A DNA stretch of 64,000 nt from Methylorubrum populi. Lineage in GTDB: Bacteria; Pseudomonadota; Alphaproteobacteria; Rhizobiales; Beijerinckiaceae. Of this stretch, positions 31,756 to 43,521 are shown one piece after another (the first letter of the stretch is position 1; every line of letters starts with the position of its first letter). A program made the position numbers and the translations under genes. The notes below the pieces were generated by a model that was not told where the DNA came from, searched no databases, and saw nothing but the letters and a program-made list of their open reading frames with translations. The stretch lies in contig NZ_AP014809.1 in NCBI RefSeq assembly GCF_002355515.1, positions 5,294,501 to 5,358,500 of the forward strand, read 5' to 3'.

Positions 31756-33360
31756 ATGTTGAACTATGGAAAGCTGTTCTCGCTCCGGCGCACCCCGCAG
31801 TCGGAGCCCCTTCCCGGCACCGTGCCGAATTCGGCCGGCGGCCACGTCTTCGCGGTGAGCGACTGGGCGCGGCTCGACCGTTTCCTGATGCTCGGCTCGG
31901 AGGGCGGCTCCTATTACGCGGGTGAGCGGGCTCTCTCCCGGAAGAACGCCGTCGCGGTGATGCGCTGCATCGCCGAGGACGGTGCGCGGGCGGTCGCGAC
32001 CATCGTCGCGGTGAGCGAGGCGGGTCGCGCCCTGAAGCAGGATCCGGCGATCTTCGCCCTGGCGCTCGCGGCCTCCGCGGAAGCGGAGGCGACCCGCCGG
32101 CTGGCGCTCGCCGCCCTGCCCCGGGTCTGCCGCACCGGCACGCACCTGTTCCAGTTCGCGGACGCCGTCGAGGCGATGCGCGGCTGGGGCCGGGCGCTGC
32201 GGCGCGCGGTCGGCGACTGGTACCGGGCGCGTCCGGTGGACGCCCTCGCCTACCAGGCGGTGAAATACCGCGCCCGTCAGGGCTGGTCGCACCGCGACCT
32301 CCTGCGACTGGCTCATCCGGAGACGGACGAGCCGGCGCGGAAGGCGCTGTTCGATTGGATCTGCCGCGGCACGCTGACCGAGGAGACCCCCGCCCTCGTC
32401 CACGCCTTCGCTTGCGTGCAGGCGGAGGGCGTCGACGGCGCTTTCGCGGCGGCGCAGGTGCGCACGCACGGCCTGCCCTGGGAGGCGCTGCCGACCGGGC
32501 TGATGACGAGCCGCGCGGTGAACGAGGCCCTGATCGAGCGGATGCCGGTCGGCGCCCTCGTGCGCCAGCTCGGCCGGCTCACCGCTTCGGGAGCGCTCGC
32601 GCCCTTCACCCCGGCGACCGAGCACGTCGTGTCCGTGCTGTCGGACCGGGAGCGTCTGCTGAAGGCCCGCCTGCATCCGATGGCGCTGCTGATCGCGCTC
32701 CAGACCTACGCGTCCGGGCGCGGCCAGCACGGCCGGCTCTCCTGGGAGCCGGTGGCGGCGATCGTCGAGGCGCTGAACGCGGCGTTCTACACCGCCTTCG
32801 GTTGCGTCGAGCCCACGGGCCGGCGCCTCGTGCTGGCGCTGGACGTCTCCGGCTCCATGGCCTGCGGCTCGGTCGCGGGCTCCGCCCTGACACCCCGCGA
32901 GGCGGCCGCCGCGATGGCGCTCGTCACCGCGGCGACGGAGGAGCACTGGCAGGTCCTCGGCTTCACCGCCGAGCCCGGCCAGTCCTGGAGCCAGGGGGCG
33001 GCGCTGACCGCGCTGCCGATCGGGCCGTCGATGCGGCTCGACCAGGCGGTGGCGGCGACGGCCGGCCTGCCCTTCGGCGGGACGGACTGCTCGCTGCCGA
33101 TGCGGTGGGCGCTGGAGCGCGGCGTCCGGGCCGACGCGTTCGTGGTCTACACGGACTCGGAGACCTGGGCGGGGCCGGTCCACCCGGTCCAAGCGCTGCG
33201 CGAGTACCGGGAGAAGACCGGGATTCCGGCCAAGCTCGTGGTCGTGGGGCTCGTCTCCAACGGGTTCAGCATCGCCGACCCGAACGATTCCGGCATGCTC
33301 GACGTGGTCGGCTTCGACACGGCGGCGCCCGCGCTGATCGCGGACTTCATCCGCGTATGA
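31756..33360 (+). CDS. rsr: Ro60 orthologue (TROVE plus vWA domains), Rsr
   Basis: 534 aa with AGAGGAG 9 bases before the ATG. Residues 1-340 form the TROVE (HEAT-like ring) domain (GGHVFAVSDWARLDRFLMLG, GSYYAGERALSRKNAVAVMR). Residues 355-534 are a von Willebrand A domain with a complete MIDAS: DVSGS at 363-367 (LVLALDVSGSMACG), Thr443 (FGGTDCS) and VVYTDSETW. Ro60 rings bind Y RNAs on the outside and misfolded RNA ends in the central hole; in bacteria Rsr works with nucleases such as PNPase in RNA quality control. The six Y-RNA-like elements directly upstream and rtcB 73 bp downstream fit this role. Confidence 0.95.
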   Translation: MLNYGKLFSLRRTPQSEPLPGTVPNSAGGHVFAVSDWARLDRFLMLGSEGGSYYAGERALSRKNAVAVMRCIAEDGARAVATIVAVSEAGRALKQDPAIFALALAASAEAEATRRLALAALPRVCRTGTHLFQFADAVEAMRGWGRALRRAVGDWYRARPVDALAYQAVKYRARQGWSHRDLLRLAHPETDEPARKALFDWICRGTLTEETPALVHAFACVQAEGVDGAFAAAQVRTHGLPWEALPTGLMTSRAVNEALIERMPVGALVRQLGRLTASGALAPFTPATEHVVSVLSDRERLLKARLHPMALLIALQTYASGRGQHGRLSWEPVAAIVEALNAAFYTAFGCVEPTGRRLVLALDVSGSMACGSVAGSALTPREAAAAMALVTAATEEHWQVLGFTAEPGQSWSQGAALTALPIGPSMRLDQAVAATAGLPFGGTDCSLPMRWALERGVRADAFVVYTDSETWAGPVHPVQALREYREKTGIPAKLVVVGLVSNGFSIADPNDSGMLDVVGFDTAAPALIADFIRV

Positions 33361-33433
33361 CGAGAGGGACGGACGGCTCCGGACGGGCCGCCCGTCCCGA
33401 TTCGGAAAAAATTCGAGAAGACGGAGCGGCACC

Positions 33434-34831
33434 ATGACCGCGATCAACGGACGCGATCTCATCGTCTGGGGCTTCGAGCCCGGCGAGTGGTTCAAGCGCG
33501 CGGTTTCCATTGCCAACGCCATGCGCCTCGAGGGCGCCGACGATGCGGCGATCCGCGCGCATCTGGCCACCCTCGACCCCGCCACCCACGCGATCCCGAT
33601 GCGCACGAACGCCCTGGATTTCGGCGTCTTCCTCGACGCCGAGACGGAGGCCGAGCGGGCGAACGCGGTCGCTGTCATCCGCCACATGGACGCGCTCATG
33701 CGGGTGCCGACCATCGTGAAGGGGGCGGTGATGCCGGATGCCTGCCCGTCGGGCTTCGCGGAGGGGACCATCCCCGTGGGCGGCGCGGTGGCTTGCGCGG
33801 ACGCGATCCATCCGGGCTTCCACTCGGCCGACATCTGCTGCTCGGTGGCGATCACCGTGTTTCGCCGGGCCGACGACCCGAAGCGCGTGCTGGATGCCAT
33901 GCAGGCGGTGACGCATTTCGGGCCCGGCGGGCGCAACGGCGTGGTCAAGCCGCCGGACGCGGTAATGGCGGGAGTCGCGGGTAACCGCTTCCTCGCCGAG
34001 TTCGCCAACATCGCGGTCGGCCACTTCGCCAGCCAGGGCGACGGCAACCACTTCGCCTATGTCGGGCACCTCGCCTCGACCGGGCAGGTGGCGCTCGTCA
34101 CCCATCACGGCTCGCGGGGGCTCGGTGCCCAGCTCTACAAGAAGGGCATGGCCGCCGCGCGCCGGCACACGGCGATCGTCGCCCCGCGGGTCCCGGCGCA
34201 CAACGCCTGGATCCGGGCGGAATCCGACGACGGCCGGGCCTATTGGGAGGCGCTGCAGATCGTGCGGGATTGGACCAAGGCGAGCCACTTCGCGCTCCAC
34301 GACCTCGTGGCGCGCAAGGTCGGCAACGCCGTCGCGGACCGGTTCTGGAACGAGCACAACTTCGTCTTCCGCCGCGAGGACGGGCTCTACTACCACGGCA
34401 AGGGGGCGACCCCGTCGTGGAAGGGATTCTCGGCCGACGATGACGGGCGCACGCTGATCCCGCTCAACATGGCCGAGCCGATCCTGATTGCCCGCCACCG
34501 CGACCACGCGGCCTCGCTCGGCTTCGCCCCGCACGGGGCGGGCCGCAACATGAGCCGGACGGCTTACCTGCGGGAGCACGCGCCCGCCCTGCCCGAGGGC
34601 ATCGACGTGCGCTTCTTCTGCGGCAAGCCCGACCTGTCGGAGCTGCCGGGCGCCTACAAGGATGCGGCTTCCGTGCGCGCCCAGATCGCCAAGTACGATC
34701 TGGCCGAGGTCGTCGACACGGTGGAGCCCTACGGCTGCATCATGGCAGGCGACTGGGAGGCCGACGCGCCCTGGCGGAAGAAGGCGGCGGCGAAGCGCGT
34801 GGCGAAGGCCGCCGAGGCGGAAACGAAGTGA
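33434..34831 (+). CDS. rtcB: RNA-splicing ligase RtcB
   Basis: 465 aa. The Mn-binding and catalytic residues expected in RtcB are present: Asp133 and Cys136 (HSADICC), His206 (GDGNHFAYVG), His224 (THHGSRGLG), His321 (HGKGATPSWKG) and the guanylylated His367 (PHGAGRNMSRT). RtcB joins RNA 2',3'-cyclic phosphate or 3'-phosphate ends to 5'-OH ends with GTP. It lies 73 bp after rsr and before a strong terminator, so it is co-transcribed with rsr and perhaps with the Y-RNA-like array. No rtcA cyclase or RtcR activator gene is in the window, unlike the enteric operon. Confidence 0.97.
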   Translation: MTAINGRDLIVWGFEPGEWFKRAVSIANAMRLEGADDAAIRAHLATLDPATHAIPMRTNALDFGVFLDAETEAERANAVAVIRHMDALMRVPTIVKGAVMPDACPSGFAEGTIPVGGAVACADAIHPGFHSADICCSVAITVFRRADDPKRVLDAMQAVTHFGPGGRNGVVKPPDAVMAGVAGNRFLAEFANIAVGHFASQGDGNHFAYVGHLASTGQVALVTHHGSRGLGAQLYKKGMAAARRHTAIVAPRVPAHNAWIRAESDDGRAYWEALQIVRDWTKASHFALHDLVARKVGNAVADRFWNEHNFVFRREDGLYYHGKGATPSWKGFSADDDGRTLIPLNMAEPILIARHRDHAASLGFAPHGAGRNMSRTAYLREHAPALPEGIDVRFFCGKPDLSELPGAYKDAASVRAQIAKYDLAEVVDTVEPYGCIMAGDWEADAPWRKKAAAKRVAKAAEAETK

Positions 34832-34832
34832 C

Positions 34833-34866
34833 GGCGGCGCCGGGTGATGAGCCCGGCGCCGCCTTT
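34833..34866 (+). terminator. Rho-independent terminator of the rsr-rtcB unit
   Basis: A perfect 12-bp stem GGCGGCGCCGGG / CCCGGCGCCGCC with loop TGATGAG followed by TTT, starting directly after the rtcB stop. Confidence 0.85.
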
Positions 34867-34884
34867 CCGTCCTTCTCGCGAGTC

Positions 34885-35177
34885 TCAGGAGGTGCCGGGC
34901 ATGGAGGCCGGGTCGCGGGCAGCGTGCCGAATGCCGAGAATGACCACCTCGTCCTCGGTCGCCTCGTAGAAGATCAGGTAGGGATAAGGTGTCGCCACGA
35001 TCCGGCGCATGGGCCGAAGGCTGGTCGCGTGCCCGCTCAGGGGATGCAGCAAGAGCAGGTCGATCACTGCCTGGATGCGGCGCTGAACGCGGCGAGCGCC
35101 TTGGGGTGACAGGCTCGGATGTAGGTCAGAACCGCGTCAAGCTCGGCGGCGGCGTCCGGAGTGTAGCGCAGTCTCAC
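34885..35177 (-). pseudogene. RelE/ParE-family toxin, frameshifted
   Basis: A GTG at 35177, overlapping the antitoxin stop (GTGA), begins MRLRYTPDAAAELDAVLTYI, the usual start of a ParE/RelE toxin, but this frame stops after about 37 codons (AAFSAASRQ then TGA). The rest of the family continues in another frame: RRVQRRIQAVIDLLLLHPLS then RRIVATPYPYLIFYEATEDE and IRHAARDP. The switch lies around 35100-35115, where one base lost (or two gained) would restore a protein of about 96 aa. Family toxins of this type cleave RNA at the ribosome or poison gyrase. As written it is inactive; sequencing error is possible. Confidence 0.75.
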
Positions 35178-35401
35178 AGGCCATGCTTCGCCCAGATCGC
35201 CCGCACCTGCTTGTCCGTCGCAAATTCGCGACACGCGGCCTGAGCACGGGAGCTGGCGAACGAGGCTTCTTCCTCCGGTGTGAGCGGAACGGACGGCTCC
35301 TCGTCGCCTGCGAGACTGAGAAGGACGCGAGCCATATCGTCCTGCGTCTCGGGCGGGAGGGCGCGGACGCGTGCGATGGCTCTTTCCAGCAACTCGGTCA
35401 T
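35174..35401 (-). CDS. Antitoxin of a RelE/ParE-type module
   Basis: 75 aa from the ATG at 35401 (MTELLERAIARVRALPPETQ). The helical N-terminus followed by an acidic segment (SLAGDEEPSVPLTPEEEASF) is typical of small antitoxins paired with ParE-like toxins in Rhizobiales. Its stop overlaps the toxin start by 4 bp. If the toxin frame is truly broken, this is a leftover antitoxin. Confidence 0.78.
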   Translation of the reverse strand: MTELLERAIARVRALPPETQDDMARVLLSLAGDEEPSVPLTPEEEASFASSRAQAACREFATDKQVRAIWAKHGL

Positions 35402-35508
35402 GCCTCCATTATGCACGACATTGGACTGGAAAGAAGCCGATCGGCTTGGCGCTTGCTCTTCAGAATTGAACTCGATCATTTGCAGGCCGTCGGCGGATGC
35501 CAAGCAGC

Positions 35509-36807
35509 TCAGACCGCCACCGCCATCGCCGCCTGCTCGCCCACTCCAAAAACCCGCTTGTAGCGCTCCACCTCCGCCGCCGGCCCCTGCGCCTTGCTCG
35601 GATTGTCGGAGATCTTCACCGTCGGGTGGCCCTCGGCCTCGGTCACCTTGCAGACGACCGAGATCGGATCGAGGCGTCCCTCCGGCACGAGGCCGCGAAA
35701 ATCGTTGGTCAGCCGCGTGCCCCAGCCGTAGCCGATGCGCATGCGGCCGTGGAAATGGGCGTGGATCGCCTCGATGTCGTCGATGTCGAGCCCGTCGGAG
35801 AAGATCGCCAGCTTCTCGCGCGGGTCGCAGCCCCGCGATTCCCAGAAGGCCAGCGCCTCCTCGCCGCCCGCGATCGGCTCCTTCGAATCGATGCGGATGC
35901 CGGTCCAGGCGGTGAGCCAGTCGGGGGCGTTCGCGAGGAAGCCGGTGGTGCCGTAGGTGTCGGGCAGCGCCACCAGCAGGTTGCCGGCATAGTCCTGCTG
36001 CCAGTCGGCGAGCACGGCGTAGGGCGCCTGGGCCAGCGCCTCATCGTCGTCGCCGGCGAGCGCGGCGTAGACCATCGGCAGTTCGTGGGCGTTGGTGCCC
36101 ACCGCCTCGACCTCGCGGCGCATGGCGATCAGGCAGTTCGAGGTGCCGAGGAAGGCGCGCTCGCCCAACCCCTCGCTCATCGCCTGCACGCACCAATCCT
36201 GCCACAGGAAGCCGTGGCGCCGCCGCGTGCCGAAATCGGCGATGGACAGATCGGGCAGGCGCTTGAGCCGCTCGATCTTCTCCCAGACCCGGGTCATGGC
36301 GCGGGCGTAGAGCACCTGAAGCTCGAACTTGCCCATGCCGCGCAGCACCGCGCGCGAGCGCAGCTCGTTGAGGATCGCCAGCGCCGGCACTTCCCACATC
36401 GTGGTCTCGACCCAGGGGCCGTGGAAGGTGAGCGCCACCTGTCCGTCGCGGACCTCCAGCTCGTAGTCCGGCAGCCGGAAGGTCTCGAACCACGCCATGA
36501 ACTCGGAGGAGAGGATCTGGCGGCGGCCGTAGAAGGTGTTGCCGCGAAGCCAGGTGGATTCGCCCCGGCTCAGGCGCACCGTGCGGGCGTGATCGAGCTG
36601 CGCCCGCAATTCCCCGAGATCGATCTCGTCGGCCACCCGCACGCTCTTGGTGCGGTTCTGGATCCCGAAGCTGACCCGCACGTCGCGGTGACGGCGGAAG
36701 ATCATCTGCGCCATCAGCAGCTTGTAGAAATCCGTATCGAGCAGCGAGCGTACGATCGGGTCGATGCGGAAGTTGTGGTCGTAGACCCGCTTCGCGAGGT
36801 CGATCAT
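35509..36807 (-). CDS. pncB: Nicotinate phosphoribosyltransferase
   Basis: 432 aa, ATG at 36807. Signatures: [17 protein letters not shown] at the N-terminus, [40 protein letters not shown] (phosphorylated His region), [11 protein letters not shown] and [15 protein letters not shown]. It converts nicotinate and PRPP, with ATP hydrolysis, to nicotinate mononucleotide in the Preiss-Handler salvage route to NAD. Full length for the bacterial enzyme. It appears monocistronic. Confidence 0.96.
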   Translation of the reverse strand: MIDLAKRVYDHNFRIDPIVRSLLDTDFYKLLMAQMIFRRHRDVRVSFGIQNRTKSVRVADEIDLGELRAQLDHARTVRLSRGESTWLRGNTFYGRRQILSSEFMAWFETFRLPDYELEVRDGQVALTFHGPWVETTMWEVPALAILNELRSRAVLRGMGKFELQVLYARAMTRVWEKIERLKRLPDLSIADFGTRRRHGFLWQDWCVQAMSEGLGERAFLGTSNCLIAMRREVEAVGTNAHELPMVYAALAGDDDEALAQAPYAVLADWQQDYAGNLLVALPDTYGTTGFLANAPDWLTAWTGIRIDSKEPIAGGEEALAFWESRGCDPREKLAIFSDGLDIDDIEAIHAHFHGRMRIGYGWGTRLTNDFRGLVPEGRLDPISVVCKVTEAEGHPTVKISDNPSKAQGPAAEVERYKRVFGVGEQAAMAVAV

Positions 36808-36892
36808 GGGCCGTCCGTTTTCGGGGAGTGTCGCCCGAGCTTGGGACGGATCGCGCCGTCGATCAACGCCGACCGGTCGGATGCCTCGTGAC

Positions 36893-36925
36893 AAAAAAGG
36901 CGCCCCCGCCAGGGACGGGAGCGCC
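36893..36925 (-). terminator. Rho-independent terminator of the stress-protein gene
   Basis: On the minus strand GGCGCTCCCG and CGGGGGCGCC pair around a short loop and are followed by six T residues (36898-36893), 40 bases after the stop of the gene ending at 36965. Confidence 0.8.
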
Positions 36926-36964
36926 GAACGTCGCGGAGGGGCACGCGGCCCCATCCGAAAAGAA

Positions 36965-37468
36965 TCAGGCGAGGTTGACCTTCTTGGTCTCGGTCTTCGG
37001 GCTCTCGCCGGTGAGCGAGGCCTTCACGTAGCCGTAGAGGTGGACCATCGTGGAGGACGGGCTGTCCCAGTACTCGCCCTGCTCGGGATGGATGCGGATC
37101 AGGCCGACCTCGGGGTCGTTCTTCCCGTTGGGGAACCACGTCTTGAGGCTCTCCTGCCATTTCTCGTCGATCAGCTTCTGATCGCGGATCACCTCGGCCT
37201 TGCCGGCGATCGAGACGTAGGTCTGGCTCGACGGGTCGGAATAGGCGAGGTTGACTTGGTTGTCGCGGCTGATCTCGGCGGTCTTCGGGCTGTGCAGCTT
37301 GGTGAAGAACCAGATGTCGCCGTTCTCGTCGATCTCGTTGTTCCACATCGGGCGGCTGTTCAGCGTGCCGCTCTGGTCGGCGGTGGTGAGCATCGCGACC
37401 TTGACGTCCTTGGTCAGCTCGAAGAGCTTCTTCGCGCCCTCGTGGTCGCGATGGTTGCCCTGGTGCAT
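36965..37468 (-). CDS. Pyridoxamine 5'-phosphate oxidase-like general stress protein
   Basis: 167 aa with a split-barrel flavin-binding fold. The order [60 protein letters not shown] and [20 protein letters not shown] is that of the GsiB/YdaG-type general stress proteins. These bind FMN or FAD; the physiological reaction is unknown. It has its own terminator and is separated from pncB. Confidence 0.9.
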   Translation of the reverse strand: MHQGNHRDHEGAKKLFELTKDVKVAMLTTADQSGTLNSRPMWNNEIDENGDIWFFTKLHSPKTAEISRDNQVNLAYSDPSSQTYVSIAGKAEVIRDQKLIDEKWQESLKTWFPNGKNDPEVGLIRIHPEQGEYWDSPSSTMVHLYGYVKASLTGESPKTETKKVNLA

Positions 37469-37590
37469 GAGATCCGTTCTCCGTTGTCGGCAATGCTGTG
37501 AGCCGGCCGCGCGCGGGGCCGTCCGGCGATTGCCTCGACAACGAGCGAGGCCTGTATTGGTTCAGGGTCGGGTTGGGGAGCCGCGCGAGG

Positions 37591-37869
37591 ATGGGGATAA
37601 GGGTTGCGCTGTTCGCAGCACTGGTGATCGCCGGCCTCGGACCGGCCGCGGCCGAGGTGCGCTACGGGCCCGGCGTGCGTATCGGCGGCCACGACTTCTC
37701 GAACCGGCGCTACCGCAGCGTCCATATCGAGCGGGTGAAGCGGCTGCGCGGTCCCGTCGGATGCAGGCACCTGCGCCGCGGCGCCTACCGGCGCGGCGAC
37801 GGCTCGGTCGTGCGCGGGCCGATGGAGGAGTGCAACCTGATCGCCATCCCGCCCGGGCAGCGGCGCTGA
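37591..37869 (+). CDS. Small secreted basic protein
   Basis: 92 aa from the ATG at 37591, giving a signal peptide (MGIRVALFAALVIAGLGPAA, cut after AAAE). The mature part is Arg-rich with two cysteines (GPVGCRHLR, MEECNLIAI). No named family. A frame-compatible start further upstream would bury the signal peptide and was not used. Confidence 0.7.
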   Translation: MGIRVALFAALVIAGLGPAAAEVRYGPGVRIGGHDFSNRRYRSVHIERVKRLRGPVGCRHLRRGAYRRGDGSVVRGPMEECNLIAIPPGQRR

Positions 37870-37972
37870 GACGGCGCGCCCGGGCTGGTGTTTCCCGCGG
37901 GGGCGGTTAGATGAACGGGAGCGGCCTGGCCTGCCCTGAAGGCCCGCCCCTTCGCCGGATGGAGTTCGAGTT

Positions 37973-39109
37973 TTGGCGATCACCCGCGACGACGTGCTGA
38001 AGGCGCTCTCGACCGTCACGGTCGATCGCGGCGGCACCACCCTGCCCGGCTCCGGCCGCCTCTCGCCGGTGGTGATCGATCCCGGCAACCGGGTGATGTT
38101 CTCCATCCTGATCGATCCGAGCGAGGCCGAGCGCTTCGAGCCGGTGCGTCGCGAGGCGGAGGGCCGCGTGCTCGCGCTCCCCGGCGTGTCGAGCGTGCTG
38201 GTGAGCCTCACCGCCGAGCGCGGTTCCGCCACCCCCGGCCCCGCGCCCGGTGCGCCGCGCCAATCCGGCGGCCCCGGCGCCGCGCCGCCGCGCCCGCCCC
38301 AGGGCAATGCCCTGCCGGGCGTGCGCCACATCGTGGCGGTCGCCTCGGGCAAGGGCGGCGTCGGCAAGTCCACCACCGCCTGCAACCTCGCTCTGGCGCT
38401 GAGTGCGCAGGGTCTGCGCGTCGGCCTGCTCGATGCCGATATCTACGGCCCCTCGGTGCCGAAGCTCCTGGGATTGTCCGGCAAGCCCCGGGTGATCGAG
38501 GGCAAGACCCTGGAGCCGATGCAGGCCTACGGCCTCAAGGCGATGTCGATCGGTTTCCTGATCGAGCCGGAATCGGCGATGATCTGGCGCGGGCCGATGG
38601 TGCAGTCGGCGATCACCCAGATGCTGCGCGACGTGGCCTGGGGCGAACTCGACGTGCTCGTGGTCGACATGCCGCCCGGCACGGGCGATGCCCAGCTCAC
38701 CATGGCGCAGGCGACCCCGCTGTCGGGCGCCGTCATCGTCTCGACGCCGCAGGATCTGGCGCTGATCGATGCCCGCCGCGGCGTGACCATGTTCCGCAAG
38801 GTCTCGGTGCCGATCCTCGGCGTGATCGAGAACATGGCGACCTTCATCTGCCCGAATTGCGGGGCGGCCTCGGCGATTTTCGGCCATGGCGGCGCCCGCC
38901 ACGAGGCCGAGCGCCTGGAGGTGCCCTTCCTCGGCGAGATCCCGCTGACCATGGCGATCCGCGAGACCTCGGATGCCGGCCGCCCCGTGGTCGCGACCGA
39001 TCCCGACGGGCCGCAGGCCAAGGTCTACCGCGAGATCGCCCAGAAACTCTGGGGCAATCTCACCGGCGCCCCCGCCGGCCGGGCGGCGCCGCGGATCGTC
39101 ATCGAGTGA
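37973..39109 (+). CDS. Mrp/NBP35-family Fe-S cluster carrier ATPase (ApbC-like)
   Basis: 378 aa with a TTG start 8 bases after GGAG. N-terminal MIP18/DUF59-like domain (residues 1-85, ITRDDVLKALSTVTVDRGG), a Pro/Gly/Ala-rich linker, then the P-loop ATPase with the deviant Walker A GKGGVGKSTTACN, Walker B VVDMPPGTGDAQL and the cluster-binding CPNC (TFICPNCGAAS). It should hold and transfer Fe-S clusters to apoproteins. Its stop overlaps the mobA start. Confidence 0.93.
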   Translation: MAITRDDVLKALSTVTVDRGGTTLPGSGRLSPVVIDPGNRVMFSILIDPSEAERFEPVRREAEGRVLALPGVSSVLVSLTAERGSATPGPAPGAPRQSGGPGAAPPRPPQGNALPGVRHIVAVASGKGGVGKSTTACNLALALSAQGLRVGLLDADIYGPSVPKLLGLSGKPRVIEGKTLEPMQAYGLKAMSIGFLIEPESAMIWRGPMVQSAITQMLRDVAWGELDVLVVDMPPGTGDAQLTMAQATPLSGAVIVSTPQDLALIDARRGVTMFRKVSVPILGVIENMATFICPNCGAASAIFGHGGARHEAERLEVPFLGEIPLTMAIRETSDAGRPVVATDPDGPQAKVYREIAQKLWGNLTGAPAGRAAPRIVIE

Positions 39110-39771
39110 GCGGCGCCCCGGTCTCCGGGACGAGTACCTTGAGATCGGGCATCTTGGGGTCGGGTATCTTGGGCCTGATCCTGGCCGGCGGTCTGTCGCG
39201 GCGGATGGGGGGCGGCGACAAGCCGCTCCGGACGCTCTCCGGCCGTACCCTGCTGGAACACGTCGCCGAGCGCCTCGAACCGCAATGCGGGGGCGGCCTC
39301 GCGCTCAGCGCCAACGGCGATCCGGCCCGCTTCCAAATCGCGTTTGCGGGGCGCGTCCTGCCGGACACCATCCCGGATCATCCGGGGCCGCTGGCCGGCA
39401 TTCTCGCCGGGATGGAGGCGGCGGCCGCCCTGCCCGGCGTCACCCATGTCGCGAGCGTGCCGGGCGACGCGCCGTTCCTGCCGCACGACTTCGTCGCGCG
39501 CCTCGCCGCCGCCGCCGCGGCGGAGAGAAAGCCCATCGCACTCGCGGCCTCGGGCGAGCGGCGCCACTTCACCTCCGCGCTCTGGCCGGTCGCTCTGCGC
39601 GAGGACCTGCGCGACTGGCTCACCCGCGGCGAGCGGCGGGTCGGCGGCTTCATCGAGCGGCACGGGGCGGCGGTCGCCGCCTGGCCGGCGGAGCCCCTCG
39701 ACCCCTTCCTCAACCTCAACGCGCCGGAGGATCTCGCGGCGGCGGAGGCGCTGCTGGCGCGGCATCCCTGA
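39106..39771 (+). CDS. mobA: Molybdenum cofactor guanylyltransferase MobA
   Basis: 221 aa, GTG start overlapping the Mrp stop (GTGA). The nucleotidyltransferase motif LILAGGLSRRMGGGDKPLRT is near the N-terminus, followed by DTIPDHPGPLAGILAGMEAA and SVPGDAPFLP. It links GMP to molybdopterin to make the bis-guanine dinucleotide cofactor of enzymes such as formate dehydrogenase and nitrate or DMSO reductases. Coupling with an Fe-S carrier fits enzymes that need both cofactors. Confidence 0.95.
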   Translation: MSGAPVSGTSTLRSGILGSGILGLILAGGLSRRMGGGDKPLRTLSGRTLLEHVAERLEPQCGGGLALSANGDPARFQIAFAGRVLPDTIPDHPGPLAGILAGMEAAAALPGVTHVASVPGDAPFLPHDFVARLAAAAAAERKPIALAASGERRHFTSALWPVALREDLRDWLTRGERRVGGFIERHGAAVAAWPAEPLDPFLNLNAPEDLAAAEALLARHP

Positions 39772-39890
39772 GGCGTCGGGAAAGCGCCGCCGACAGGGCC
39801 GCAGATGTTGTGCCGGAGCCCCGGAATTCATATTTAAGTAACTGAAACGACGGCCTTTGGCTCCTGGCGGGGTGTCCCGTCCGACGTCCT

Positions 39891-39992
39891 CATCCTGAGG
39901 TGCCGCGAAGCGGCCTCGAAGGATCCTCCAGCAGGCGCAAAATCCCTGGAGGATCCTTCGAGGCCGCCGCTTCGCGCCGGCACCTCAGGATG
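39891..39992. repeat. 102-bp dispersed palindromic repeat
   Basis: An imperfect inverted repeat spanning CATCCTGAGGTGCCGCGAAG on the left and GCACCTCAGGATG on the right, with inner arms AAGGATCCTCCAG / CTGGAGGATCCTT around a short centre. Similar elements are spread through genomes of Methylobacterium and Bradyrhizobium relatives, as I recall. It sits in the gap before gyrA and may fold in its leader. Confidence 0.75.
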
Positions 39993-40088
39993 GACGGTGG
40001 ATCGGAGCAGCCGCCCCGCGACGGCCTTTCCGTCCCACCCGGCGCCTCCCGGCGGTGGGTGAACGAACAGAAGATCGAGAGAACGACG

Positions 40089-42815
<2,727 letters not shown>

Positions 42816-42825
42816 GCCCTGCACT

Positions 42826-42925
42826 CGTCATCCCGGGGCTGTGCAGCGGAACTAGGGTCCATCCGTGATGCGTAGCCGGGCACACGGATGGATTCCGGGT
42901 TCGCCTGCAGCGCCCCGGAATGACG
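42826..42925. repeat. 100-bp palindromic repeat after gyrA
   Basis: An outer inverted repeat CGTCATCCCGGGGC / GCGCCCCGGAATGACG with inner arms TCCATCCGTG / CACGGATGGA. It is similar in style to the dispersed repeat before gyrA and could also act as a terminator for gyrA. Confidence 0.7.
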
Positions 42926-42992
42926 GAGGGGTGTGACGAGGCGGAAAGCCATCGGGTTCCGTTTGCGGGGAAAATGCTCTAGGCCCGTTCCC

Positions 42993-43496
42993 GTGACGAC
43001 CCGCACCGCCCTCTATGCCGGCTCCTTCGATCCGGTCACCAACGGCCACCTCGACGTGGTGCGGCAGGCTTGCCGCCTCGTGCCGCGGCTGGTGCTGGCC
43101 ATCGGCGTGCATCCGGGCAAGGCGCCGCTGTTCACGGCCGAGGAGCGCGCCGCCCTGCTGCGCGAGACCTGCGGGCCGCTGGCCGCCGCCGAGGGGGCGA
43201 GCCTGGAGGTCGTCACCTTCGACGACCTCGCCGTCTCGGCCGCCCGGCGCTGCGGCGCCAGCCTGTTCATCCGCGGCCTGCGCGACGGCACCGACCTCGA
43301 TTACGAGATGCAGCTCGCCGGCATGAACGGCGCGATGGCGCCCGAGGTCCAGACCGTGTTCCTGCCCGCCTCCACCGGGGTGCGGCCGATCACCGCCACT
43401 CTGGTGCGCCAGATCGCGGCCATGGGCGGCGACGTCTCGCCCTTCGTGCCGCCCCGCGTCGCCGCGCAGCTCGCCGCCCGCTTCGCAAAATCCTGA
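42993..43496 (+). CDS. coaD: Phosphopantetheine adenylyltransferase
   Basis: 167 aa with a GTG start placed just before [18 protein letters not shown], the N-terminal nucleotidyltransferase motif (TNGH as the T/HxGH site). Further motifs: [20 protein letters not shown] and [16 protein letters not shown]. It adenylates 4'-phosphopantetheine to dephospho-CoA, the fourth step in coenzyme A synthesis. 26 bp separate it from ppiA. Confidence 0.96.
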   Translation: MTTRTALYAGSFDPVTNGHLDVVRQACRLVPRLVLAIGVHPGKAPLFTAEERAALLRETCGPLAAAEGASLEVVTFDDLAVSAARRCGASLFIRGLRDGTDLDYEMQLAGMNGAMAPEVQTVFLPASTGVRPITATLVRQIAAMGGDVSPFVPPRVAAQLAARFAKS

Positions 43497-43521
43497 TTTC
43501 CACCACGGAGCTTCCGCCCGC

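Noticed and set aside
31336..34047. 903-codon minus-strand open frame
   Set aside because: Antisense to rsr, rtcB and the Y-RNA-like elements. rsr and rtcB carry all expected residues, so this is a shadow.
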